The position numbers and the translations under genes were made by a program. This document shows positions 21,078 to 32,174 of a stretch of DNA of 64,000 bases, in pieces; positions within the stretch are counted from its first letter, which is position 1, and every line of letters begins with the position of its first letter. The stretch is taken from positions 558,001-622,000 of the forward strand of contig NC_083603.1 of the NCBI RefSeq assembly GCF_029168945.1, written 5' to 3'. The notes under the pieces were generated by a model. The model was not told the origin of the DNA. It worked only from the letters and a program-made list of their open reading frames with translations, and made no database searches. The stretch is from Cannabis sativa. Taxonomy: Eukaryota; Streptophyta; Magnoliopsida; Rosales; Cannabaceae.

Positions 21078-23047
21078 ATGGTTGGGGATGGTGATGGTGA
21101 TGGTGATGGTGATGGTGTGATTCATAATGAGTACTCAAATGGATTGGTACATAATTCGAATGGTTTAATTGAAGACAAGATCGATGAGATTCGTCGGCTT
21201 TTGGGGAAAGCTGAAGGTGATCCTTTGAAGATAGTTGGTGTTGGTGCTGGTGCTTGGGGCAGTGTGTTTATTGCCATGTTGCAGGATTGTTATGGTCACT
21301 TAAGAGACAAGGTTTTGATAAGAATTTGGAGAAGACCGGGAAGAGCAATCGATAAAGCCACAGCTGAACATTTATTCGAAATAATCAACTCGAGAGAAGA
21401 TGTGTTGAGGAGACTAATCAGACGCTGTGCTTATTTGAAGTATGTCGAGGCAAGATTAGGTGATCGAACGCTCTATGCTGATGAGATATTGAAAGACGGT
21501 TTTTGTGTAAATATGATTGATACTCCTCTTTGCCCCTTGAAGGTTGTTACTAACTTGCAGGAAGCTGTGTGGGATGCTGATATTTTGGTAAATGGATTGC
21601 CCTCGACAGAAACTCGTGAAGTGTTTGAAGAGATTAGCAAGTATTGGAAAGAGAGAATAGCAATGCCGGTTATTATTTCTCTGTCTAAAGGTGTAGAGGC
21701 TGAACTTGAGATTGAGCCACGGATTATTACTCCTACACAAATGATCAATCGAGCTAGTAAGAACACATCCACATTTGTTTGAATTGATTATAACTTAGTT
21801 ATATGTCTAAACAGTTGTTTTTGTTTATATTTTCGATTTCTTTAAAGTTCTTATGATGTTGTGTTTTGAAGCTGGAGTTCCAATTGAGAACATTCTCTAT
21901 CTTGGAGGTCCTAATATTGCCTCAGAAATATACAACAAGGAGTATGCTAATGCTCGAATATGTGGAGGCGAAAAATGGAGAAAACCATTGGCTACATTTT
22001 TGAGACAACCCCATTTTATAGTGTGGGACAATGGTGATCTAGTTACTCATGAAGTGATGGGCGGTTTGAAAAATGTCTATGCAATCGGAGCTGGTAAGCT
22101 TTCGTTTAAAAAGCTTTCATTTTTCAGTAAGAGCATCGAATTCTTGTGTGCTTCTCAGTTTTTATATCTTTTCAAATTAATTGAAACTTTTCAGAGTTGG
22201 GTTTTGTTTGTCTAATTTTTACATGTTTATAATCTGATTGGTAAATTGATCAACTTGATCTGTTCTTTGAGTTATGTCCCATGATAGCAATCTACCCGAT
22301 TTCAGTTATCTTTTCCAATTTATCTTTTTGTTTTTGTGTAGGAATGGTAGCTGCTTTAACAAAAGAAAGTGCAACGAGCAAATCGGTGTATTTTGCACAT
22401 TGCACATCCGAAATGATATTCATAACTCATCTTTTGGCAGAAGAGCCAGAGAAACTTGCAGGGCCTTTGCTTGCCGATACTTATGTGACATTGTTGAAAG
22501 GTCGTAATGCATGGTACGGACAAAAGTTAGCCAAAAAAGAGTTGAGCCTCGAAATGGGTGATAGCATCAAGGGAAAGGGTATGATTCAGGTACATAACAG
22601 AATCTTCAAACCAAACTGATTTTTATGGAATGATATTCGAATTGTTATAACTAAACTGAGCCTGTCAAACTCAAATTGCTTGCAGGGTGTCTCTGCTGTG
22701 AAAGCATTTTTCGAGTTGTTAAGCCATTCATCGTTGAGTGTGTTACACCCCGAAGAAAACAAGCATGTTGCTCCGGTTGAGCTCTGTCCTATACTGAAAA
22801 TGCTCTATAAAATCCTTATCAAAAGGTACTTATTTACTACTAACTTAGCTAGGTATGGTTGATGCATTTTGTTTCTTTTTCAAGGGTGAAACTCTTATAC
22901 TTTGGTTCTTTCGTATTTAGGGAGTATTCATCACAAGCTATTCTTCAAACACTAAGAGACGAAACGATGAACGACCCGAGAGATCGTATCCAGATTGCTC
23001 AAACTCATGTGTTCTACAGGCCATCACTTCTTGGTCACCAACCTTGA
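21078..23047 (+). CDS. Glycerol-3-phosphate dehydrogenase [NAD+], cytosolic, GPDHC1-type (5 exons)
   Basis: Interconverts dihydroxyacetone phosphate and glycerol-3-phosphate with NAD(H), feeding glycerolipid synthesis and the glycerol-3-phosphate redox shuttle. Exons are 21078-21756, 21872-22093, 22342-22589, 22686-22825 and 22921-23047; they join to 1416 nt, i.e. 471 aa plus TGA, close to the 460-odd residues of the Arabidopsis homologue as I recall it. Introns are GT-AG. The N-terminus carries a GD dipeptide run (residues 3-13) coded by a GGTGAT microsatellite. The nucleotide-binding loop is GVGAGAWG (54-61). SLSKGVE (K204) and [12 protein letters not shown] (K293) supply the two lysines expected at the active site. 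The substrate domain continues in exons 3-5 ([39 protein letters not shown]). No transit peptide or membrane segment is evident, which fits a cytosolic enzyme. No damage is seen. Confidence 0.95.
21081..21116 (+). repeat. In-frame (GGTGAT)n microsatellite
   Basis: Codes for the GD repeat at the GPDH N-terminus. Its unit is a multiple of three, so length changes would alter the protein without breaking the frame. Confidence 0.85.
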
Positions 23048-23514
23048 TATGTTATATTATCAGTTTCACCTCAAAATCACAGAACAGTTATATATTTTTG
23101 TTCATTAGATTCAAGATTTTGATATAATTATGTAGGTGTTACTTCTAGCTTAGCTAGTTTGTGAAGAGTATTATGAATGATATCCTCATTGGTTTGATTG
23201 GATTACATAAACTAAAAATTATTCATTCAATCCATGTTTTAAAAATTTAAATTTAGATTATTTATGGGTGTGTTTGATAACACTTTTCCAATTAATCTTT
23301 TTTGGGATTGAATTGCTCTATTTTGAAATGTTTTCGAGTCTATTTATAGTTTAGATGAGGGGTATTTTAGTACTTTTGGAATGATTTCTCGCTTTTTCTA
23401 GATTTTCCAACAAAGTTTCTAGTTGCGTTAAGAGTATTTCCATGTGGATTCTGGTTGCTTCTTCGAATTTACGCTATTGAATATTTACAAAAATTATATA
23501 TGGTCTAAAATAAG
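23048..23514. other. GPDH 3' flank
   Basis: Presumed 3' untranslated region and spacer. Nothing else is recognisable. Confidence 0.4.
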
Positions 23515-24751
23515 CACCGAGAACTTGATCTGGGAAGCTATCTAATGTGTTGCTACAGCATGGCTTTCAGTACTCCAAGGCTGATCAATCCATGTTCATA
23601 AGAGTCACTTAACAGTTGCATCTACATTCTAGTTTATGTAGATGACTTCTTGGTAATGGGCAGTAATGATACTCTTGTAAATCAGATTATTACAGAGTTG
23701 AGTACAACATTTTCGTTAAAAGATCTTGGTCTTGTTGACTACTTTTTAAGGATTCAAGTCACACACGCGTTTGAAGGAATATTTCTTTCTCAAACTAAGT
23801 ATCTTCAAGAACTGCTTTGCAAAGAAGACATGCAAAATGTTAATACTCAGAACACACTAATGAACAGTAGTTTGAAGCTTTCCATCTATGGCAGTGACCC
23901 TGTCAAGGGTGTCACTCTTTATAGGTCTATTGTTGGAGCTTTACAATATGCCACTGTGACACAACCTGAACTTACATTCTGTGTCAACAAAGTGTGTCAA
24001 TACATGCAACATTTACCATTTTTACATTGGACAACAGTCAAAAGGATACTAAGATATATTGCAAGGACATTAGACTATGGCCTCATGCTAAAACCAGCCA
24101 CTCATTTCTCCCTTGATGTGTTTTGTGATGTTGACTAGGCCTCCGATCCTAATAATAGGAGCTCCACGACAAGGTATTGCATCTATTTTGGTGGCAATCT
24201 AGTGACTTGGAAGTCTAAAAAACAAGCTACAATCAACAAATCATACACTGAAGCAGAGTTTCGAAGCTTGGTCCGTGTTGTTACTGAAGTAACATGGCTT
24301 CATTCTCATCCACATCAGTACCCTCTATACGGTGTGACAACCAAAGTACAGTACTTCTAGCTGTCAATCCCACCCTCCATGCTCGCACTAAACACATCGA
24401 AATTGACCTATATTTTGTTCGAGACAAAGTGCTGTAAAATCTGATACAAGTCAAGATGTCCCTGTTCATGCTCAGATTGCTGATTGTCTTACAAAATCCA
24501 TCTCCAACTTGAGATTTGTTGAAGTTCGTACCAAGTTGTGTGTTGTTTTTAAATCCACACTCAGTTTGAAGGGATTGTCAAGGATGAGTCTAATGTTCAT
24601 TAGTTAGTTTTCAGTTTGTAACTAACTCAACTACTTTACCATTTGTAAAGTTAGTTAGAGCTTGATTAGCTCATTGTATATAATGTTCTGTAACAACTCT
24701 CTCATTGCAATATACTAGGCTCTCTCTCTCTCTCTAGATTGAATCCTTACA
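23515..24751 (+). pseudogene. 5'-truncated Ty1/copia element (RT, RNase H, 3' LTR)
   Basis: Begins inside the reverse transcriptase (KLSNVLLQHGFQYSKADQSMF, about 23535). A stop and frameshift precede LVYVDDFLVMGS (about 23630), and 23650-24138 is then open with LKDLGLVDYFLRIQV, LSQTKYLQELL and YRSIVGALQYATVTQPEL. The stop at 24136-24138 replaces the Trp codon after CDVD. RNase H continues as SDPNNRSSTTRYCIYFGGNLVTWKSKKQ, loses a short piece near 24310 and ends with NPTLHARTKHIEIDLYFVRDK. A purine-rich tract (TTTGAAGGGAT) precedes an LTR at about 24576-24751 (TGTCAAGGATGAG to CCTTACA). The RT, RNase H and LTR start resemble those of the 4145-8765 element, so the two are probably relatives. Many stops show it is dead. 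Confidence 0.85.
24576..24751 (+). repeat. 3' LTR of the truncated copia element
   Basis: About 176 bp, from TGTCAAGG to TTACA, containing a (TC)n run at 24719-24736. No matching target duplication can be sought because the 5' part is gone. Confidence 0.6.
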
Positions 24752-24839
24752 GCTCCCAAAGGTGACAAAGTGGATGATTTCATTAAACTTGAATTGAATT
24801 ATAATTATTGGACTAATATAGTCATGTTTACTTTCAAAT

Positions 24840-25725
24840 GTTGTTTTCATGGTTGTTTGTCGTTTTAGAAAAATATTGTTATTTTTTACTTTTAGATGTC
24901 AATTTTCATGGCGTTTCAGCAAAATATTATTATTTTTTATAGTAAATAATGTCATTTTCATGGCATTTCAGCAAAATATTGTCATTTTCTTGATCAATTG
25001 TCGTTTTATTGTTGTCTCAAGAAAATATTGTTGTTTCTATGAGTTATTGTCGTATTCATGTCGTTCGAACAAAAAATTATCGTTTTCATGTTGTTTGAAC
25101 AAAATATTGTTGTTTTCACGATCGGTTGTCTTCACCAAATAGTGTCTTTTTCATGTCATCTCGTCAAAATATTGTCGTTCAGTGAAATGATGTCGTTTTT
25201 ATGAGCTAATGTCGTTTCAGAAAAATATTGTCGTTTTTTTTATCTGATGTCGTTTTATGAAAAAATTATTATTTTACCGAAATAATGTCATTTGCATGAG
25301 CTGTTGTCGTTTTCTTAATTCGATGTCACTTTATGAAAATATTGTCGTTTTACTGAAATAATGTCGTTTTCATGAGCTGTTGTCGTTTCATCAAAACATT
25401 GTCGTTTTCTTAATCCGATGTTGTTTTATGAAAATATTGTCGTTTTACTGAAATAATGTCGTTTTTATAAGCTGTTGTCGTTTTCATGTTGTTTCTGTAA
25501 AACATTGTCGTTTTCTTGATCTGATATCGCTTTATGAAAATATTATTGTCTTACCGAAATAATGTGGTTTGCATGAGATGTTGTCGTTTTCATGTCGTTT
25601 CAGCAAAACATTGTCGTTTTCTTGACCTGACGTCGTTTTACGAAAATATTGTCGTTTTACGGAAATAATGTCGTTTTCTCGAGCTGTAGTCGTTTTCTTG
25701 ATCTGATGTCGTTTTCCTAAGCAAA
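24840..25725. repeat. TGTCGTTT-rich satellite-like array
   Basis: Some thirty near-copies of TGTCGTTT/TTGTCGTTTT are arranged in a longer unit of about 98-106 bp (CATGAGCTGTTGTCG recurs near 25371, 25468, 25574 and 25679). The order within the unit is ...TTATGAAAATATTGTCG, TTTACTGAAATAATGTCG, TTTTCATGAGCTGTTGTCG, TTTCAGCAAAACATTGTCG. Units at the left are more decayed. It is non-coding and ends less than 800 bp from the bZIP ORF. Confidence 0.75.
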
Positions 25726-26496
25726 AGAAGAAAAACTAAAACGGTTATTAATGGCCGTACTGTACTGGTGTTGACAAGTTCTTCAAACCCAAAGTTGTGA
25801 ACAGTACAGATAAAAAGGAAAACTGATAAGAGAATCAGAGATGCTTCTTGCTTCTTCAATGGCCTTCAAAGTGGCATAATCACACAACTTCAAACTTCAA
25901 TATCCTTTGTGGTCACAGAATCTACAAAAGAGAAAACTCATCAGGTAATAATAATATAAGTCAAACAACAATGATACATAGTGCTTAATAATATTATTCT
26001 CCACAAAAGTTTACATCTTTGCTTAAATTTTCCGCAGCATCTCACTCAAATTAGATTTCAATACCATAATCTTGTAGTGGGCACTTATTATATTTGTGTA
26101 TAAATATAATTTCCTTAATTGGGTTTTTATTGGATTAATTGCTTGAAGAACCTCTGGTTTTCATTTTTCATAATTTTTGAGATTCAGAATCAAGGTTAGG
26201 TGTTGTTATGTCTTTTAATGGCTTACTGGTCCAGAAACTCAAGTGGGTTTTTGTATAAATAGCTTTTGATTGGACAATTTAATGCCTTTTCTTTTCACAT
26301 GGTCAAAGTTGCTTTGAATCTATTCGATGAGATGAAATGTCTGAATGGAAAAGCTTGTTCTTTTTTATGCAAAGAACCCCTTTTGTCTGTGTGGTTGGTT
26401 ATCTATATTTCAATATGAGTAAATATTATAGTTTTGACTAAATTTGGGTACTGATTTTGTGTTGTCTGATCAATTTAAAGAGAGAGAGAGAGAGAG
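25726..26496 (+). promoter_or_regulatory. bZIP upstream region with probable 5' leader intron
   Basis: After CACAGAATCTACAAAAGAG comes a donor-like CATCAG/GTAATAATA near 25945. A possible acceptor, AATTTAAAG, lies near 26480, just before a (GA)n run and the ATG at 26497. A leader intron of about 530 bp would fit. This is inferred from splice-like sites only. No RTGTCGACAY zinc-deficiency element was seen here. Confidence 0.35.
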
Positions 26497-27240
26497 ATGA
26501 AAGCAAAGGTGGATGATGATGATGATGAACAACCTGTTTTGGCAAATGAGAATTCTTCTTCCAATTTTCATGATAATCCAATGTCTGTAGATTCATTCAT
26601 TGATGATTTGTGGAAGAATGCCAGGACATGTACTCACACTCACACTTGTAATCCACCTGGTCCTGACTCAGCTCACACACATACTTGTTACCATACTCAC
26701 ACTCAAGTACTTGCATCTGAAGAAGATGATGATCCCACAACCAAGAAATCAAGAAAGTCTTCAGGCAACCGAGAAGCTGTTCGAAAGTATAGGGAGAAAA
26801 AGAAGGCTCATGCTGCTTATTTAGAGGAGGAAGTTAAGAAATTGCGAATGGTAAACCAACAATTAGTTAAGAAATTGCAGAGGCAAACTGTTCTTGAAGC
26901 CGAAGTCATGCGGTTGAGAAGTATTTTGATTGATCTTAGAGGAAAGATCGATAGCGAATTGGGTTCTTTCCCCTTTCAAAAGTTATGTAACACCACTAGT
27001 TTCTTTAAGGAAGGTGATTGTGGTGAGCTGCAGCCTTCTAATGGAGTACTCGGCCTACAATGTGAGACCGATTCGCCATGTTTTCATTCACATGTTGGAT
27101 CTTCCTCTCAGGTTAATAATGCTATTGTGAATAATTGTCAAATGGTTGCACCATGGAAAGAGAATTGTCAAGCCAATATAAATGAGATTTCAATTTCTAG
27201 TGCTGATACACAAGCCATGGATGCAACACAACCAGAGTGA
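26497..27240 (+). CDS. Group-F bZIP transcription factor with zinc-sensor motif (bZIP19/23-like)
   Basis: A single uninterrupted 247-codon frame. In Arabidopsis, bZIP19 and bZIP23 switch on zinc-uptake genes (ZIP family) under zinc deficiency, binding RTGTCGACAY and sensing Zn directly through a Cys/His-rich motif. Here residues 42-71 hold that motif complete, with C45, C51, C64 and H47, H49, H60, H62, H66, H68 (ARTCTHTHTC, then AHTHTCYHTHT). An acidic N-terminus (DDDDD, 6-10) precedes it. The basic region is SSGNREAVRKYREKKKAHAAYL with the N91-x7-R99 signature. The zipper heptads L109, L116, L123 are followed by weaker positions (Q130, V137). The C-terminus is Ser/Asn/Gln-rich without a known domain. 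The start is the first ATG after a (GA)n tract. Nothing is damaged. It could also be a bZIP24-like paralogue, but the full set of Cys/His residues favours the zinc sensors. Confidence 0.93.
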   Translation: MKAKVDDDDDEQPVLANENSSSNFHDNPMSVDSFIDDLWKNARTCTHTHTCNPPGPDSAHTHTCYHTHTQVLASEEDDDPTTKKSRKSSGNREAVRKYREKKKAHAAYLEEEVKKLRMVNQQLVKKLQRQTVLEAEVMRLRSILIDLRGKIDSELGSFPFQKLCNTTSFFKEGDCGELQPSNGVLGLQCETDSPCFHSHVGSSSQVNNAIVNNCQMVAPWKENCQANINEISISSADTQAMDATQPE

Positions 27241-28004
27241 TTAACAAAAGAGATATCTTTTGTAAGTTTCTTGTATCTTAAAACATAGCACTGCATATCA
27301 GTATATGAACTATATGCAACAACCATATTGTATAGTATAATCAATATATATCCTCTTATAGTTTGACTTACACATAGAAGAACAACACATATACACTTTG
27401 CTTTTTGATAGATACTATTGTTCTCTTCCTTTGTATAATAACTTCTGTAAATTACCCAAAAGATCTTTGTGAGAATTGATTGTAATCTAGTTGCTTGTCA
27501 GTATTAGTACCCCAATTGTAGAATTGAACTAGCAAAGTTTGTGATAGTTTATCCTAAGGTTTCAGTCAATCTTGTTAAATCAAAGTTTAGTACTTTGTTC
27601 TTCATTCATGAACTTAGTAAATCTTAGTGAGTGGAATCTGAATCACTATGATTAGTTGGGCAATTAGAACCTTTTATTTTTCTTACTTGTTTAGATAGTT
27701 GCATAATGTAATTATCATATATGTATGTCCCTTTTAGGGATACACAACATAATTGGACCAATATTTAAAGAAGAGTGACACTGGTTCATAAATGGTTCAG
27801 TGGACTAATCTGTAGTTGATACATGATTTTACTCTGCAGCATATGTTGGCCATGTTGGTCAAACTAAATTAAGGTCATGATCATGATTATTATTGTTGCA
27901 ATTATGTAATGTAAAGTTGGAAGATTTCAAAGATAATGATAATGATAATGAAGTCAACTAGTTTACATTGATCCTGTAATAGATTTTATTATAATTATTA
28001 TATA
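27241..28004 (+). other. bZIP 3' flank and spacer
   Basis: Presumed 3' untranslated region followed by AT-rich sequence; no other gene seen. Confidence 0.4.
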
Positions 28005-28378
28005 GAGTAATTTGTGGTGCAAATATTTAAGTTTAATTCTTGGTTGCAGATAAATACTTAAATTTTATTTTTGACAGTAATAATACATAAGTTATATTTC
28101 TAGAATTTCTATAAGTACCACCTAGCCGTTAGATGTCTAGTCATTATCTACATGTCGTTATTTTATTGGTATATTTTAATTAATTTTTAAATAAAAATAA
28201 AAAATTAATAATCTGGACTAATTAAAAACTGTCACGTGGTCATTAACTTTACACTTAACGGTGAGGTACTTGTAGAAGTTTGGAAAATATAATTTAAATA
28301 TTCTTACCATCAAAAATCAAACTTAAATATTTGTTTACAAGAGAGTTAAGCTTAAATATTTATGTTATAAATTATTTA
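28005..28378. mobile_element. MITE-like inverted repeat
   Basis: AATATTTAAGTTTAATTC near the left end has its inverted partner AGCTTAAATATTTATG near the right end, and the body holds TAGCCGTTAGATG and CACTTAACGG in opposite orientation. The ends and target duplication are not exact. Confidence 0.4.
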
Positions 28379-31300
28379 AGATAAATTAAAAATTACTCTT
28401 TTTTATTGCACATTAATCAAATATAACTACAAAATAATTTTAAAACTCACATTATTCTATATGAATCATGGATGCAAATATAAAATCAATATCTAATGGG
28501 CCAAATGAATGGTCTTAGATCCAAGATATATTGGGCCCAAATTTGTGTTTATTAGGCTTATGAGATTGGATAAGGCAAACACTTCTAAATCCAGTTTCTA
28601 GTCAATCTAGATACTCATTTTTTGTTTGGAAAAAAGAGAAAGAGAAAAACTAGCTCAGGTAGTGGATTTGGTATAAACATAAATGATTATATATCATTAA
28701 TGATTCATATCACTTTCCCTCTTATATAACTATGTCACTCACTCACTCACTACTTAGTAATAATTGACATTTTGGGGAATATCACTATAAATGTTGTGAG
28801 GAGATTTTAACTAAATTTACTAAGGAAGAAAATCCCAATTCAGAAGAAGCTTAAGTTTTGTGTATCCTTAAATAGAGAAACTATATTTAAAGCTCTTCTC
28901 TTCTCCTCATCTCTATTATGAACTTTATAGTTAGAAAGATTGCCTTTTACAGAAATCACTAACTCTTTTCTCTTATATTATTTCCTCTTTGGTTGAAACT
29001 CATCTTTATCACAAAAAGAATGACACTTTTATCATAACATATAATTTTTTTTTCAGTACTGAAAATAAGATGAAAATGATATTTCATCTTTAGTCACAAC
29101 CCACTTAGAATCTTACTGCACATAATAAGACAACATATAATTTTGGGTAACATGTAATATATTCTCAATAGCTATATTATTATAGGGAGTGAATTTTGTT
29201 CCGTGAGAGTATGTATTTCGTAATCCTGAAAATTATTGAATTAAGATTGAGTTGATCTAACGGTTAAAAACCAAATTACATAATACCGAGGCCAGAGTAT
29301 ATCCCACCTTAATCAAATAAGTACATCAAACAATCTTATAATAAAAAGGGACAAAATCCATATCCTATATTATTATATTCCTAGTAATAAAAGAAGAGAA
29401 ATGTGAGTTATATATTCACTTGTTGTTGAGTTGTTTAGTATATAAGAGGAAAATAACAATAATATAATGTGGGATTATTTCTTGTTCTTGTGTTGCACAT
29501 AAAGACAACAATTTAGAGACCTAAATGAAAACAAATAATAATATAACCCAAAATAAATTATATTAAACACCAGACAAATACTACAGTGCTTAGTCACATC
29601 CATGAAAGCAAGTGTATTATATGTTTACTACATACATATATATATATATTAAAGATATATAAATATTTTTGAAAATTTAAAGACTGAAATTTTGCATTGA
29701 AATGCATGGAATGGACCCATATATAATAATAGCAATAATAATAATAATTGATGATACTCCTTTTGTCCCATAAAATTAGGTTGAGACATATCATAGTAAA
29801 ACACACCCACATGGATTTACTGTGATTCTCTTCACTTTTTCAACTTATTCTCAAGAGAATTGCTATCAAAATATCTTTAACACTTTCTAAAGTGCTATTT
29901 TTAGTCTAATTTTAATTTTTTTTTAATAAATGAGATAATTTTATTAATAACAATCAGTTAAAATATTAGTATGCAATTCAATTAAAGTACATCTTCCGTT
30001 GAAGACACAAATAAAATTAGAATTAGAAAAACAAATCAAATAATCAATCGTCTAATTCCTAGATCATTTGATAAAAAAAACATTGAAAAAGATTGCAGCA
30101 TCATAAAGTACCTTAAGAACACCTATATTCTATTTTATCTACTGCTCAGAAGAAACAACAGTAGAAATTGTTAGAACATGTCTATTCAACCTCTTAGCAT
30201 GAGCACTCAACTATTGTGCAAGATAAGTAGTTGCACTACTAATAACCCCTTTTGTCGTAGAGAACTTGTTATTCACAATCATTAATAGTGATTTATGGCG
30301 AGCCAACAAAAAACAAAAAAGAACTAACAACTAAACAAAATAAAGCAAAACTATGTCACAGAGATAAGACTAAAACACTCAAGCCATATCATAGAGATAC
30401 AAGACTAATCGCAGTAGCAAAAATTGAATCGCAATAGTAAAACATAACTCCGACCAAGCCGCTCCCATGCCCTGGGAAGGCGACAGACATAGTCGGAGAA
30501 AAAAAACAACTTCCTATAGCTATAAAATTAAAAACGAGAAACCCTAATTTTATTGTTTGAATATTATTATTATCTCGTGATAATATTAAATGCTAGTGTA
30601 AATTTAATAAAAATGGAACTATGTTAACCCAAATTAAGCCTTTTCGATAGCAATGCTTATTATCATATCTCTAATATGGGTCATTTTAAGTATCTCTCTC
30701 AACACTTAAACTCCTTTCTTTCTTTGTTATTTATTTGTCTATTATTATTATTTTTGAAAGGGACTTTCAAAGCAACATTCATTTCTTCCTTTTATGACTT
30801 TTTCTTCTTTTGTATTTGAATCCCAAAACCCTCCATTTATTTCTTTTAAAATTTATCTTCTCTCATTATGACTCAAGTAAAAATATTTATTACCTCTTCA
30901 TTAAAGCACTCTCAAAAAAAAAATACCCTTGTCCCATTTTTATATATCTATAATACAATGACAGATACATAAATATAATGACAGTATTATTAACTAATAA
31001 TAACTTATCTATATAGCTCTTTTCCTTTCTCACACCAATTATGATTAGAAAAAGAAAAAAGGAAAACCCTCATTAATTTCAAAATGAAAAAGAAAAAATG
31101 ATAATTTTCCTTAAAAAGTATAAAATAAAATAAAATGATGATTGATCTAATTAAATTTATATTGTTTGTAATTAAAATATTTGATGAAATATCATTTATA
31201 TATCTTTTCTATGATCAAGACATATATATAGATAGTTTTTTTTTAACAAGACATATATATAGATAGTTGAAACATTATTTCAACATATTAATTAGTTCAT

Positions 31301-32098
31301 ATATATTAAGTATTAATAACATAAAGTTGTTATTACTTAATTATAATTTAAATAATAATAATAAAATTAAATCTAATACAATTTAATTATATTTCTTAAA
31401 ATACATAAAATATAAAATTTAATCTAGTTTTAAATTTATTTATTTAAAAATATATTTAATTAATTTTTTTAAACAATAAAATAAGTAAATAAGTTTATAT
31501 ATCTAAAACAATATAACTAATAAATTTATTATAAAGTATGATTAATTAATTAAATTAACGTCTAATTCAAATTTAAATTAAAATTTGTATAACAAATAAT
31601 TATCTAATTTTGTTGATATTTTAAAATTAAATTAAAATATTTAAAAAATAATTAATTAATTGGTTTAACTGTTTTATTGTTAATAGTTAATTTTAATTAA
31701 AAAAAATCATTAAACTAATAAATTCTGCTGAATAGGTACACATTTAATATAAGAAAGATATATTGTACTTGACTATTAGCTAGATTAGGTTTGATCAAAT
31801 GATTCAATAAAGTTTTGAACTTTACATATTAAGAAATTAAGAGCACAAAATCCATTTATGTTTTTCTATATATATATCAATTTGTTTAATTTGTTAATGG
31901 TGAGCTAAGGTATATATTTTCAAGTAAAAAAGAGTCAAACTATAGGAAAGTAGCTAGATTTTAATTATAATTAAGAACACTATAATTGAAATTAAATGTT
32001 AATTAGCATGAGAGTGACACATTATGGTCATTTGCATTTGCATAAGAACATTTGTCGATTTCATGTTTTTGGTGGCCATAAAAAGTGCTCCATTACAA

Positions 32099-32174
<76 letters not shown>

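Noticed and set aside
24840..25725. CRISPR-like array (regular short repeats)
   Set aside because: Repeats are degenerate, without unique spacers of constant length, and the DNA is plant nuclear.
28650..28690. tRNA-like A box (TAGCTCAGGTAGTGG), possible SINE
   Set aside because: No B box (GGTTCGA-like) follows at the right distance, and no tail or target duplication is visible.
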